From contig JAEYNR010000099.1 of the NCBI GenBank assembly GCA_023412475.1, positions 1-64,000 on the forward strand: 64,000 nt of DNA. The letters run 5' to 3'. Made by a program: the position numbers and the translations under genes. Position 1 is the stretch's first letter, and each line of letters starts with the position of its first letter. Positions 8,270-18,500 of this stretch are shown piece after piece. Origin of the DNA: Fibrobacterota bacterium. Lineage in GTDB: Bacteria > Fibrobacterota > Chitinivibrionia > Chitinivibrionales > Chitinispirillaceae. Under the pieces are notes generated by a model. The model was not told the DNA's origin, searched no databases, and was given only the letters and a program-made list of their open reading frames with translations.

Positions 8270-10681
8270 ATGCATAACAAGATTTTAACTGCTTTAAGAT
8301 TTACTGTTATGAACCTCAGATCAACACTCCTTACGGCAATTGTGTTTGCAGTGAGTTCTTTTTGTGATGTTACAGGGGTAGTGTTTGATTCCTTTACAAA
8401 GAAACCTATTTCAGGTTGTTTGGTTGAGGTTTCCGGCACTGAATTGTCAGAGAAAACCGATGAAAATGGTGTTTTCCATTTTGAAATAATGAAAGATGGC
8501 AGTTACAACCTTATTTTCCGGCATGGAAATTATGTGCTGTATAAAAGAAGTGATGTGTATGTTTCAGGAAGAATGATTGAACAATTGCATATAGAATTGG
8601 ATCCGGTTATACACAGCCTTCAAAATATTACCATTACAGCAAAAGTGGTTGATAAAAACCCTGAGATGGTGACTTCGACAGGGACTTTTCTTAACAGTGA
8701 GTTGATGAGAGCGCCGGGGGCTCTTGCTGATGTACAGCGCATTGTCCAGAATTTGCCTGGTGTTGTTTCTGGTGCAGACAATATCAATGAAGTTATTGTG
8801 CGTGGGGGAATGAGAAATGAGAACCTGTTTTTAATTGATAATATCGAAGTAATAAACCCGAACCATTTTGCAGAGGAAAATAGCGGTGGAGGTGTTCTAT
8901 CATTACTCAATCCTTTATTAGTGCGGAAACTGGTCTTCAGTGCCGGAGCTCCACCAGCCTTGTATGGCGGAAAAGCATCTTCGGTTATCGATGTTACTCT
9001 TAGAGAAGGCAATGACGAGCAGATTTTTGCAGGAGCAGATATAGGTATCACAGGAGCTGGTTTTCATATAGAGGGGCCGGCATGGCCTAAGAGCAATTTC
9101 ATTTTCAGTGCAAACAAAAGTTATCTGGATCTGGTATCAAAATTCGAACCCGGTACTGCTGTACCAAAATACTGGGCTGCCCAGGGAAAGATAAAGCAAT
9201 CATTAAAAAACAGTACTATGTCTCTATTGTCGATGTATGGAGACAGCTATATCGAAATAGAAAACGGTAAAGAGACTCACGGCCTCAGTGCAGATGTAAT
9301 TAATTCAGGAAGTACCAATTTTCTGACAGGTATCAACTGGGAAAGAAAATTCAAAGACAGAATCCATTCTGTTATGACGATATCTGCTGTGAGCAGTAAA
9401 TTCAACAATTTTGGTTACAATACAACATCCGGCAATGATATGGTGTTTTTCAATGAGACTGCAGTAAAGGAATATACACTCAAGCTGGAATCCGAACTGT
9501 TTCTGAACGACTGTGTAAAAATCAAATCCGGTTTATTCGGTAAATATGCAGATATTGATATGGAAAGAAAAAACAGAAATGACACGCTGTTTTTTTATGA
9601 GAACGATCTGAAAAGGCCGTTGAAGGATTCAGCCGGAAATGACATCCGCACTGTAGCCTGCAGATCAGGTAATCTGAAAAGTGAAACCGGTGGTGGCTTT
9701 CTTTCATCATCATTGTTTTTCGGTTCTGGGATCAGACTTATTACCGGAGTGCGTGGTGGGTATTCCAGATATACCGGAGAAGTGGTTATTGACCCGAGAG
9801 CGGGTATTTCTTATGTGCTAAATGATAAGTTCACCATCAATTCATCGTTTGGAATCCAGAATCAGTTTCCGGACAATTCTGATTTGATTCTTAACAGTGA
9901 AAGCAGAAATCTTAAAGCAAAACGTGCGGTTACCGGTGTGCTTGGGGTTGATTGCTCACCTGGAATTGCCGGGATAAACTTCGTGGTGGAGACTTTTTAC
10001 AAAAGGTATAACAACCTGACCCTGGACTATATTTACGATTTCGGTGATCAGCAATTTTACTTCTTAAGAGGTTACCGCAAGAGCGGGGCAGGTGAAGGTA
10101 AAAGTTACGGTATTGAATTCTTTTCAGAGAAAAAACTGACCGATAGGTTGTCATTTTCTCTGGCATACTCTCATTCCAGATCGTATTGGAGATACGGTGG
10201 CTCACCGCAAGGAGAGTGGTTCAGGGGTGATTATGATTACAGGAATGTTCTCACTTTTACGGGTGGGTACAAATTTGATCTTGCAGGCAAAGCCTGGTAT
10301 GACAACCTGAAACGCAATATTTTTGTGAAGCTATTGTCTCCAATCTTTCCATTTGCTGATAGGCAGGAATTCTCGGTCCGGTTCAGTTACCGTGGTGGCA
10401 GGCCTTATACACCAATTTTCTATGATGCATCTTATAAAAGATGGAGTTACAAGCTGGGTACATTGAATACTGCACAAATGGATCCATACCACCGCCTGGA
10501 TTTGCGATGGGAAAGAAGGTACAGTTATGGTTTGATTAATGCAATTTTTTATTTTGAAGTTCAAAACCTGTATAACAGAAAAAATATATGGACATTTCTC
10601 TATGATGACCAGAAGGAAACTCCAGCAAAAGTGTATCAATTGCCGGTGTTTCCTTCGGGTGGTTTCATCATAGGGTTTTGA
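8270..10681 (+). CDS. TonB-dependent outer-membrane receptor with N-terminal CarboxypepD_reg-like domain
   Basis: 803 residues. Order: signal peptide (hydrophobic run after MNLRSTLLTAIVFAVSS), a carboxypeptidase-regulatory-like beta-sandwich (VTGVVFDSFTKKPISGCLVE, about 33-110), a plug domain (ADVQRIVQNLPGVVSG, EVIVRGGMRNENLFLIDNIE, ALYGGKASSVIDVTLREG; about 140-250) and a long beta-barrel ending in the aromatic residue typical of barrels (GGFIIGF). Such receptors import large or scarce substrates such as siderophores, glycans or cobalamin with energy from TonB/ExbBD. No SusD partner or TonB gene is in the window, so the ligand is unknown. The start is uncertain: ATG 8270 or ATG 8309, neither with a clear ribosome site. 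The next gene follows after 36 bp on the same strand. Confidence 0.88.
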   Translation: MHNKILTALRFTVMNLRSTLLTAIVFAVSSFCDVTGVVFDSFTKKPISGCLVEVSGTELSEKTDENGVFHFEIMKDGSYNLIFRHGNYVLYKRSDVYVSGRMIEQLHIELDPVIHSLQNITITAKVVDKNPEMVTSTGTFLNSELMRAPGALADVQRIVQNLPGVVSGADNINEVIVRGGMRNENLFLIDNIEVINPNHFAEENSGGGVLSLLNPLLVRKLVFSAGAPPALYGGKASSVIDVTLREGNDEQIFAGADIGITGAGFHIEGPAWPKSNFIFSANKSYLDLVSKFEPGTAVPKYWAAQGKIKQSLKNSTMSLLSMYGDSYIEIENGKETHGLSADVINSGSTNFLTGINWERKFKDRIHSVMTISAVSSKFNNFGYNTTSGNDMVFFNETAVKEYTLKLESELFLNDCVKIKSGLFGKYADIDMERKNRNDTLFFYENDLKRPLKDSAGNDIRTVACRSGNLKSETGGGFLSSSLFFGSGIRLITGVRGGYSRYTGEVVIDPRAGISYVLNDKFTINSSFGIQNQFPDNSDLILNSESRNLKAKRAVTGVLGVDCSPGIAGINFVVETFYKRYNNLTLDYIYDFGDQQFYFLRGYRKSGAGEGKSYGIEFFSEKKLTDRLSFSLAYSHSRSYWRYGGSPQGEWFRGDYDYRNVLTFTGGYKFDLAGKAWYDNLKRNIFVKLLSPIFPFADRQEFSVRFSYRGGRPYTPIFYDASYKRWSYKLGTLNTAQMDPYHRLDLRWERRYSYGLINAIFYFEVQNLYNRKNIWTFLYDDQKETPAKVYQLPVFPSGGFIIGF

Positions 10682-10717
10682 CAGTGGTTTATGTTTATTG
10701 ATCTGTGAAAAACGATT

Positions 10718-11470
10718 ATGAAAACAGTTTTAAAAATATTGGCATCTTTAACTGGTTACACACTTTATTTGACTGGCGTGATGAGTTTCTCTCTGGCAGT
10801 ACTACCCTTTGTTATGGTGTGCAGGCTTTTCGGTAATTATAGGCTTCCAGCGACTCTTCTGCATTACTCTCTGATTTTTTTTATCAGAAATGTTCTGACT
10901 TCACTTAGGGTCATCAAAATTATAGATGTGGAAGGACTGGAGAAAGTATTTTCGTTGGGGCCGGCAGTTTATGTTTGCAACCATAGAGGCAAGCTGGATG
11001 GTCCACTTCTGATGTCTTATGTTAATTGCATAAAACCTACAATGAAATCCAAATATGCCAGACTGCTAATCTACAGAATATTTGTAAGATGGTTCGATTT
11101 TTGTGAAATTGATGTTCAATCAGCAGAGGGATTAATTACAACAGACAAAAAATGTTCTGAAATTCTTAAAAATCAGAGCATCCTCTTTTTTCCTGAAGGA
11201 ACTCGTAAACCTGGTGACAGGCTGATGGACTTCAAGAAAATGGCTTTTACGGTTGCGAAGAACAATGATGCACCTGTGGTACCGGTCCTTTTGTATAATG
11301 ATGTACCGTTTATGACCAGGGAATTTACCTCATTTTTTCCATTGAAAAGGGTAAGGTATAAAATTCATTTTCTTGAACCAGTGTATCCGGAAGAAAAAAC
11401 TGCTAACGAATTGACCAACGAAATTTACCGGATTATGAGTGCAGAATTGCTAAAAATGAGCCAGGGGTAA
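10718..11470 (+). CDS. PlsC-type 1-acyl-glycerol-3-phosphate acyltransferase, probably part of the aryl-polyene cluster
   Basis: 250 residues with an N-terminal hydrophobic segment (about 8-37) and the two acyltransferase signatures: NHRGKLD (H89, D94; the HX4D catalytic pair) and FPEGTR (158-163). The family moves an acyl chain from ACP or CoA to a glycerolipid or related acceptor at the inner membrane. APE clusters carry an acyltransferase of this kind (ApeD-like), and the following dehydratase and the convergent polyketide operon make that role likely. Ordinary phospholipid synthesis is the alternative. Confidence 0.82.
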   Translation: MKTVLKILASLTGYTLYLTGVMSFSLAVLPFVMVCRLFGNYRLPATLLHYSLIFFIRNVLTSLRVIKIIDVEGLEKVFSLGPAVYVCNHRGKLDGPLLMSYVNCIKPTMKSKYARLLIYRIFVRWFDFCEIDVQSAEGLITTDKKCSEILKNQSILFFPEGTRKPGDRLMDFKKMAFTVAKNNDAPVVPVLLYNDVPFMTREFTSFFPLKRVRYKIHFLEPVYPEEKTANELTNEIYRIMSAELLKMSQG

Positions 11471-11529
11471 AGGGATAGTAGATTTCTGATTTAGGAATTA
11501 TAAATGATATTTATAAATTGGGAGACATA

Positions 11530-12003
11530 ATGGTAAAAAAAATTATTTATGACCTTTGCGATATACTGGAACTGCTTCCGCATCGTGAACCGTTTCTTTT
11601 CGTAGATAATATCATCGAATTCAAACTGAACAAAAAAATTGTGGCTACCAGGTATTTAAGACATGATGAGCCTCATTTTAAGGGTCATTTCCCTACCGAA
11701 CCAATCATGCCAGGGGTATTGATGACTGATGCGCTGGCTCAGACAAGCGGTTTATTATGGGGTTTTACCAAAAAAGAAACAAAAGGATCTTCAGATGACC
11801 AGGAGTCCTCTATTTTCTATCTGGCTTCTGATCAGATGAAATTTATGAAGCCGGTCAAGCCGGGTGTGACTCTTGTTTTGGAGTCGGTTTTTCTTGAAAG
11901 TTTCGGTGCTCTATATAAATACAAAGTAGCTGCTTTCGTAAATAATGTAACTGTCGCAAAAGGTTTCATCACTCTGGCGATACAGAAGCAGGGGGAAAAA
12001 TGA
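11530..12003 (+). CDS. Beta-hydroxyacyl-ACP dehydratase, FabZ-like hot-dog fold
   Basis: 157 residues from ATG 11530, chosen because GGGAGA lies 4-5 bases upstream; a TTG at 11518 is in frame but unsupported. The hot-dog signature LLPHREPFLFVD and GHFPTEPIMPGVL give the catalytic His53. The usual partner Glu of FabZ is Asp67 here (in MTDALAQ), as in FabA-type enzymes. The reaction removes water from 3-hydroxyacyl-ACP to give the trans-2-enoyl chain, which builds the conjugated double bonds in a polyene. It is the only dehydratase I find in the cluster, while APE clusters usually have two (ApeI and ApeP). Stop and next start overlap by ATGA. Confidence 0.88.
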   Translation: MVKKIIYDLCDILELLPHREPFLFVDNIIEFKLNKKIVATRYLRHDEPHFKGHFPTEPIMPGVLMTDALAQTSGLLWGFTKKETKGSSDDQESSIFYLASDQMKFMKPVKPGVTLVLESVFLESFGALYKYKVAAFVNNVTVAKGFITLAIQKQGEK

Positions 12004-13094
12004 AGATATTATTGGTTCAGGCAATACCCAGAAAGACCGGATATACTGCCAAGTTACTTAGCCATTTTAAATGTGGGCTATCAATGACTGATTCGGATGT
12101 AAATGAGATCGATCTTCTTAGTTGCAATATCAAACCATGCAGAGGCTGTTATATGTGCTGGTCTGCCACGCCTGGCAGGTGCGTTATACGTGATGATATG
12201 GATCAGTTGATGGAGCAATTTATAGAATCGGATATTATCTTCCTGGCAACTCCCATGTACCATTACACCATGAACAGCGAGATGCTTAAATTTATTGAAA
12301 GAACACTTCCTTTTTCAGAGTATGGTTTCAACAGTTCCCCGCTTGGAGTGATGCGAAACAGTATACGATTTCCGGAGAAGTGGAAAAACAAGAAATTGGG
12401 ATTATTAACGTGTGGTGCATTTAAAGAGGAGGATAATTTCTCTGCTATTACTAGAACATTTAACCTGATCGCAAACGGGATGAATCTGGATACTTGTGGC
12501 ATTTTAATAAGGCCAGAATCCTATCTGTTGCGATTTAAAGCGGCAAAGCCAAAGACAATTACTATCATCGAAAAAGCTTTTGAAAAGGCTGGCTATGAAC
12601 TTGGGACAAATGGCTTTATTGAAAAAGAGACTATGGAAAAGGCAAAAACGCCTATAGTCAAGACAAGTGATATTTATATCAACTATGCAAAAGTTTACTG
12701 GGAATATGTGAAGGAAGCATATAAAGAGGGAATACACGATGAAAATATAATTGCAGAAAGGGTGACCAAGGATCCTGTAATTCTAATGAAAGAATTGAAC
12801 ACATATATTGATCCTGAAGCAACTGCAAGAGTAAAAGCAATAATGTACTTTCATTTCACTGATAGAGATCTGAAGTTCATCATCAGAATAGACAAGGGGA
12901 AAAGCGAACTGATAATGGGTCAGGAACCTGAAAAGTATGATCTGATGGTAGAAACAGACAGCAAAACCTGGGGTAATGTTTTCCTGAGAGATATTAATCC
13001 CAGAGATGCACTGATGCAAAAAAGGATCATACTAAAAGGCGACAAATACCTTTTTGTAAATTTGGATAAATACTTTCCGCCGCCTTCGGATTGA
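12000..13094 (+). CDS. Flavodoxin-like NAD(P)H-dependent FMN reductase fused to an SCP2-like lipid-binding domain
   Basis: 364 residues; translationally coupled to the dehydratase (4-base overlap). The N-terminal ~200 residues are a flavodoxin/WrbA-type fold: ILLVQAIPRKTGYTAKLL phosphate loop, then a Cys-rich turn CRGCYMCW (C47, C50, C53) plus C61, and ATPMYHYTMNSEMLKFIER. The Cys pattern is common in multimeric flavodoxin-family proteins that may carry an iron-sulfur site. The C-terminal ~100 residues (LMVETDSKTWGNVFLRDIN, ALMQKRIILKGD) resemble a sterol carrier protein 2 domain, a hydrophobic-ligand pocket. I infer redox chemistry or desaturation of a lipid-like intermediate of the adjacent cluster. 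This fusion is not a standard APE gene, so the role is open. Confidence 0.7.
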   Translation: MKILLVQAIPRKTGYTAKLLSHFKCGLSMTDSDVNEIDLLSCNIKPCRGCYMCWSATPGRCVIRDDMDQLMEQFIESDIIFLATPMYHYTMNSEMLKFIERTLPFSEYGFNSSPLGVMRNSIRFPEKWKNKKLGLLTCGAFKEEDNFSAITRTFNLIANGMNLDTCGILIRPESYLLRFKAAKPKTITIIEKAFEKAGYELGTNGFIEKETMEKAKTPIVKTSDIYINYAKVYWEYVKEAYKEGIHDENIIAERVTKDPVILMKELNTYIDPEATARVKAIMYFHFTDRDLKFIIRIDKGKSELIMGQEPEKYDLMVETDSKTWGNVFLRDINPRDALMQKRIILKGDKYLFVNLDKYFPPPSD

Positions 13095-13189
13095 TGACTG
13101 ATAGTGCCGAAAACAGTTTGTGGGTTTTGGCAGCATAATGTGAGAAACTACGATGATTATTCAGTTTCCGGCTATCTTAGCAGGTAATC

Positions 13190-13230
13190 AGAAAAAAGAA
13201 GGTTCTGCAGGAGCATTGAGCATCCTGCAG
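13190..13230 (-). terminator. Probable rho-independent terminator of the - strand cluster
   Basis: CTGCAGGA (13205-13212) and TCCTGCAG (13223-13230) form an 8-bp stem with a 10-base loop. Read on the - strand, the stem is followed after a few bases by CTTCTTTTTTC. It lies about 80 bp beyond the last - strand gene, between two convergent genes. Confidence 0.4.
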
Positions 13231-13309
13231 TAAACTCATATTTACTTACTTTGTAAACTGCAATTCAAAAATCAAAACAGGCAGCTAAATTGCTTCTGAA
13301 AAGAGTATT

Positions 13310-14050
13310 TTAGAAAATCGTGGTGGCGGTAAGCCCACCATCAACGACTATCTTTTGACCCGTGATATACGATGAATCATCGGAAGCAAGAAAGGCAATG
13401 ACTTTTGCCACTTCTTCAGGTTTACCGAATCTTTTAAACGCTATCTTTCCAAGATTCTGCTTTTTGATATCTCTGGGCATTCTTTCAGTCATATCAGTTT
13501 CTATAAATCCTGGAACAACAGAATTTACTCTCACATTCTTTGAAGCCAGTTCTGCTGCCAGAGATCTGGTAAAAGCAAGAATGGCTCCCTTAGAAGTAGA
13601 GTAGTTGGTTTGTCCTGGTATACCAATCAAACCAGATACAGAGGCCACATTAATGATAGTACCACCGCCACTTAGAAACATGGGTTTACAGACCGATTTA
13701 GACCAGTAGACTGTGCCATTGAGGTTTACCTCAAGTACTTTATACCATTGTGTGATATCTGCAATGGCAAAAAACTGGTCATCGGTGATTCCCGCATTAT
13801 TTACAAGAATATCGATATTTTTCTCTTTGTCAAAAGTTGAATCCACAATTTTCATGATGCAATCCCTGTCTTCCTGACAGCATTGAATTGCAACCGATCC
13901 AGTTTTTTCTGCGATTTCGGCAGCTTCATTTTGTCTGCTATTATATGTGAAATACACACGAGCTCCCAGATCCGAAAATAGTTCAACTGTTTTTTTCCCT
14001 ATTCCGCGGGAGCCTCCTGTTACAATAGCAACCCTGTCTTTCAAATCCAT
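13310..14050 (-). CDS. 3-oxoacyl-ACP reductase (FabG-like SDR), last gene of the cluster operon
   Basis: 246 residues, a classical short-chain dehydrogenase. The NADPH-binding glycine motif TGGSRGIG is at 11-18, NNAG near 89, catalytic Ser in NVASVSG and YSTSK for the Tyr/Lys pair, and the C-terminal YITGQKIVVDGG is typical of FabG. It would reduce the 3-keto group after each condensation. ATG at 14050 with GGAG five bases upstream. A second FabG-like gene lies at 19330, so the cluster has two ketoreductases (one ApeQ-like). The two are clearly diverged, not a recent duplication. Confidence 0.9.
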   Translation of the reverse strand: MDLKDRVAIVTGGSRGIGKKTVELFSDLGARVYFTYNSRQNEAAEIAEKTGSVAIQCCQEDRDCIMKIVDSTFDKEKNIDILVNNAGITDDQFFAIADITQWYKVLEVNLNGTVYWSKSVCKPMFLSGGGTIINVASVSGLIGIPGQTNYSTSKGAILAFTRSLAAELASKNVRVNSVVPGFIETDMTERMPRDIKKQNLGKIAFKRFGKPEEVAKVIAFLASDDSSYITGQKIVVDGGLTATTIF

Positions 14051-14085
14051 AATTACTCCATTATTAATCTATATATAAAGCAGGA

Positions 14086-15192
14086 TTAATCAAGTTTCAT
14101 ATTCAATGATTTTGGTATGAATGGCGGCATAGAGACAGTATTAACTTCCGGACCATCAGCAGCCCTAAGATAAAATTTCAATCCAGAATAAGCCGATCCA
14201 AATGGCAGCAACGCAAGAGCAACCGTTTTGTCCAATGCATAAGAATGTTTGGATGATACTATATGTCCGATTTCTCCATTTTCATCGCAGATTTTATCTC
14301 CGGCGGCAACATTGCCAACTTCTTTATCGATTGTCATACCCGTAATTTTACTGGTGACTCCGGCGTCTCTTTGATTTTGCAGATTTTGGCCACCAAAAAA
14401 ATTCATATTTTCAAGATCAATCATCCATTGCAGCCCAAGATAAAGGGGATTTCTGACCTCTGCGCCTTCACTGAAAATGTTAAAGAATCTTCCATCCAGC
14501 CTTAGAATGTTATGAACATCCAGCCCACAAACAGTTCCTTCAATTTGTTTTACCTTCTCCAAAGCCGTATCAAATAGCTTCTCTGCAACTTTGTTTAATG
14601 CTATGACATAGTAACCGAACTCACCTGATTTGCCGGCTCTTATCACATTGATCTTTTCTCCATCGAATTGAAATTCCTCTATCGACAGGTATGGTAGTCC
14701 AAGAATGCTGACTCCAAAAATATCCTTTGCGGTTTTCCATGCGTTACTTCCGTCAATACTGAGTACAACAAATTCATTAGTAACATTTTTCAGACCGAAA
14801 TCTGCACCATTATTTTCTTCGAAAAGAATCTTATCAAGTTGAGAATCGTCTATTATTGATTCACATAGAATCAAGAATTCCTCGTCATTATTGGCAATAT
14901 AACAGTCTGAAACGATATTACCACTTTCATCGGCCAGAAATGTATGCAACACTCTTCCAAATCTTAGATTCTCCACATTGCCGGCAAAAATGTTATTCAG
15001 AAAATCAAGACCAGTGTCTTCTGGTATTGTATATTTCTGTAAAAAAGAAAAGTCGGATAATCCGGCCGTGTTCCTCACACAATTGTATTCATGCTCAATG
15101 TTGTCTGATGTGAATGGAATGCTGATTCCGTATCTTTCCTCAAAAGAGATTCCATTTGCCATAAACTTGCTCTTAAGTAACAATTCCCTCAT
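14086..15192 (-). CDS. GcvT/YgfZ-like folate-binding aminomethyltransferase-family protein
   Basis: 368 residues from ATG 15192, chosen because AAGGGG lies 8 bases upstream and the ACP stop is one base away; a longer frame starts at 15213 inside the ACP gene. The N-terminal region (CVRNTAGLSDFSFLQKYTI, DFLNNIFAGNVENLRFG, LADESGNIVSDCYI) follows the GcvT pattern of glycine-cleavage T protein, and KSGEFGYYVIA corresponds to the conserved Gly-Glu-Gly region. GcvT relatives bind tetrahydrofolate and move or remove one-carbon units. No other glycine-cleavage gene is present, so a role in the glycine system is unlikely. I infer a tailoring step, such as methyl transfer or demethylation on the polyketide or its aryl group. 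No such gene is part of the described APE core. Confidence 0.75.
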   Translation of the reverse strand: MRELLLKSKFMANGISFEERYGISIPFTSDNIEHEYNCVRNTAGLSDFSFLQKYTIPEDTGLDFLNNIFAGNVENLRFGRVLHTFLADESGNIVSDCYIANNDEEFLILCESIIDDSQLDKILFEENNGADFGLKNVTNEFVVLSIDGSNAWKTAKDIFGVSILGLPYLSIEEFQFDGEKINVIRAGKSGEFGYYVIALNKVAEKLFDTALEKVKQIEGTVCGLDVHNILRLDGRFFNIFSEGAEVRNPLYLGLQWMIDLENMNFFGGQNLQNQRDAGVTSKITGMTIDKEVGNVAAGDKICDENGEIGHIVSSKHSYALDKTVALALLPFGSAYSGLKFYLRAADGPEVNTVSMPPFIPKSLNMKLD

Positions 15193-15193
15193 C

Positions 15194-15475
15194 TTACAAC
15201 CCCTTTTGCGCAATAATGTAATCGGTTATAGTGTTAAGAGACCTGAGAGGTGACGTGTTCCCATCTGCAATTCTTACATTGAAGCAGCTTTCCACAATCA
15301 TCACAATTTCGATTGCATCAAGTGAGTCCAGACCCAGGCCTGCTCCCAGAAGAGAAATATCCTCATGAATATCATCTGGTTTGTATGGAAGGTCGAGCTT
15401 CTTAATCATCTCCTCTTTTAGCTTCTGAAGAATCTCTTTCCGTATTTTTATCTTTTCTTCTCTCTCAACATTCAT
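15194..15475 (-). CDS. Acyl carrier protein
   Basis: 93 residues. Helix 1 is charged (EEKIKIRKEILQKLKEEM) and the phosphopantetheine attachment motif is GLDSLDAIE with Ser51. It carries the growing chain for the neighbouring ketosynthase fusion. A second, clearly different ACP is at 29766. APE clusters also have two ACPs (ApeE and ApeF). Confidence 0.92.
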   Translation of the reverse strand: MNVEREEKIKIRKEILQKLKEEMIKKLDLPYKPDDIHEDISLLGAGLGLDSLDAIEIVMIVESCFNVRIADGNTSPLRSLNTITDYIIAQKGL

Positions 15476-15506
15476 TTGCCCTCCTTATTATTCAGGATTA
15501 TTCAGG

Positions 15507-18500
15507 TTATTCAATCGGTTTAATATTCACTATTAAAGAGTAATTATATCCAAGATCAGAAGAAGATAGAACCAGAATGTTTTTTATTTCGCGATTTAAT
15601 TCCAGACTATCCACGCTCTGTATTCCTGTGTCTTGTGGCCATAATGGTAATCCAGCTTTTAGACAGTACAATACACAACCCAAAGAAGAAACAACAGACG
15701 AGCTTTCTGTGTAACCAGTATTAAAAGTATTTGTGATAAGAGGTTTACCATTAAAATACTTCTCATAGACACAGAGTACTTTGTTGTCCTGAATATTCCC
15801 CTGCGGAGCCCAGACCATCATGTCAATGTCTTCACAAGACAGTTCAGAACGTTTCAATGCTTTTTTCATGGCATTTTCCAACTGTTGCGGATTTAAACAC
15901 TGGACTCCAAACGGGTCGGGGTCACAGGATAATGCATATCCAAGAATTTCTCCGAAAACAGAAGCATTTCTTTCTTTTGCATCGCAAAGTGTCTCCATCA
16001 GAAACATTGCAGCACCTTCACCCAGAACTTTTCTCTTAGTCTCATCAGGTCTGTATTTATACTCCTTCTCTTTTTCTCCGGTAAATAAATGCCCAAGAAG
16101 GTCATAATTGTAGAATGTTTGCTTGTCAATTTCATCTGCTGCACCTGCTACCATGTATTTTGATCTTCCAAGTTTCATATTATCAAATGCAAAAGCAATT
16201 GCCTGCAGTCCTGAATGGGGTCCATTGCCAAGAGTCGTATTTACACCTTTAAGATAGAGAATGTTGGCAATCCAGCCGGCGATGGAATTCGCTGTTATAT
16301 TTGAAAATGTAGTTGTATCAGCAGCGTATGTTTCACTGCTGAACACTTTATCCATGTGCACTATTTCAGGTGGCCCATTAGAAATGGCAACAGCAACTCC
16401 AAAGTCTTCGGCATTTTTCCGATTGGGTTTTAAACCAGATTCATCTATAGAGAATGAGGCAGCAGCGGTTGCCATTTTACTGATTTTATTGGATAACTTC
16501 CTGAAATCCAGCCTTCTATTTACATCTTTAGAGCTGAATTCCGGGACAAAGCCCGCCAATTGAGCACTTACACTGCTTTGCCAGACAGATTCACTTTTGG
16601 TGAAATTCTTAGCTCCACAGCTCAGAGCTTTGAGATTTTCTGCCACACCCAATCCCAGGGAGCTAACCATTCCAATTCCTGTAATGGCAATTCTTTGATT
16701 TGCAGTTGTTTTTTTGAAAATGGGTTTGTCCCATTTGGAAATGACAACAGCCGCATGGCTTCCGCCAAAAGCAGAATTACAGGAGACGAATGCATCGTAA
16801 CCTTTTTTGCGTTTGGAATTAGGAACATAATCCAGATCACATCCGGGACGGTTCTCCTTGAAGTTAATGGTTGGAGGGATGAAGTTTTTTCTCATTGCCA
16901 GGATATTACATGTTGCTTCCAGAATTCCAGTTGTTCCCATGCAGTGCCCGAAAAAAGACTTCAGGGAAATAACTGGGACCTTTTTATCTTCTAGCAATCT
17001 GGTAATGCCTCTGGTTTCGCATATATCATTTACTTCAGTACCTGTACCATGTGCGTTGATACATCCTATTTCTTCTAAAGTATATCCTGAATCATTTAAA
17101 GCCATGTGAAGGGCCCGGTATACTCCTTCACCTCTGGGATCGGGTGCCGTAGGGTGGTGAGCATCCAGGCCGGTTGCGTGACCTGCAATTCTTGCATAAC
17201 ATCTCACTTTTCTCAGTAGAGCTTTCTCCATCTCTTCTACTACCCAGAAGCATGAAGCCTCACCAACATTCAAGCCTATAGGTAAAGAAAAGGGAGAAAT
17301 TGCCTCAGCGGAGGTGCCGCCCAGTGCATCAAAACCAGCAATGTTGGAAATAGCCATGCTATCTGAGCCACCGACTATTACCGTTTTGCTGTAACCCCGG
17401 TCAATTATGTTTTTGGCCAGTCCCATAGCTCCAGTGGACGAGGAACATGCAGTGGTGACAATCCATAGATCGCAATCGAGATTAAAATAGGAAGTAATGG
17501 CCCTGCCAAAACCGTAATATTTTGCCTGAAGATTCATGTTTTCATTATACACTCTGTCGCTTTTACCATGCTTCCAACGGTATAGATCTTCACCTGTCAG
17601 CAATCCACCGTTACAGGTTGAGAGCACTATCGAAGTGTTACCATCTCTTAAATTATCAACATTTAAATCTGCATCATCCAGGGCTTTTTTTAAAGCAACT
17701 ATGGCATGTTGAAGATATTTGTCATTGTAAAGCTTCTGCTCATCTTTGGAAAAATGCTCATCCGGATCGAAATTTCTGATTTCACCTCCGTGTTTCAGCT
17801 TGAAATGCGACATGTCGAATTTCTTGATCCTGTCGATTCCGCTTTTGGAGTTTTCTAGTGAATCCAGCAATTGCTCTTTACTGTCTCCTAACGGACTAAG
17901 AAAGCCCATGCCGGTAATTACAGATTCTCCCTTTACACCAGATTCCTGTAAAGGTTTGCCCACAATTCTGACACCGTTTTCGTATGTTGATGGTTCAAGA
18001 CTGCTCAAGCTGACATCCTTCTGAGATTTAAAAAACTCATTCCATACTTTGACAAACTGTTCATATAGTTGCTGTTCGCTCATGTTTGCTGGTTTGAAAA
18101 CTACATGAGCTCCATTATAATGTTTCCAGGTGGTATCGATAATTCTTTTCTGCTTTATTAATCTGTCCCAATGAGCCGACCCCGGATATGGGGTAAATAT
18201 GAAGAATTCTGAGGTTTCGATTCCAGCTTTATAGTACAATTCAAGAATCCTGTCCGCAATTGATTGGTCATCCCATTCTCTCCCCAGAGCACAACTGCCG
18301 AAAAAGCGGATATCCCTATCTTTCAGTATATTTACAAGATCTATGATTTTCTGCTGTTCCTGTTTATCGCCCTGCAAGGCTTTAATGGAGAATGGGTCTA
18401 CATTCATGGTACAGTAGAAATTTTTAACACCAGCCTCTGCTGCCAGAGTCAAAAACTCCGGATCTACATTCAGTGCAATTGTCGAAGATACGAAATATTT

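Noticed and set aside
8620..9051. 143-residue - strand frame inside the TonB receptor
   Set aside because: The TonB plug domain on the + strand is well supported and explains the bases.
16560..16994. 144-residue + strand frame inside the fusion gene
   Set aside because: It is the shadow of the ketosynthase coding region on the other strand.
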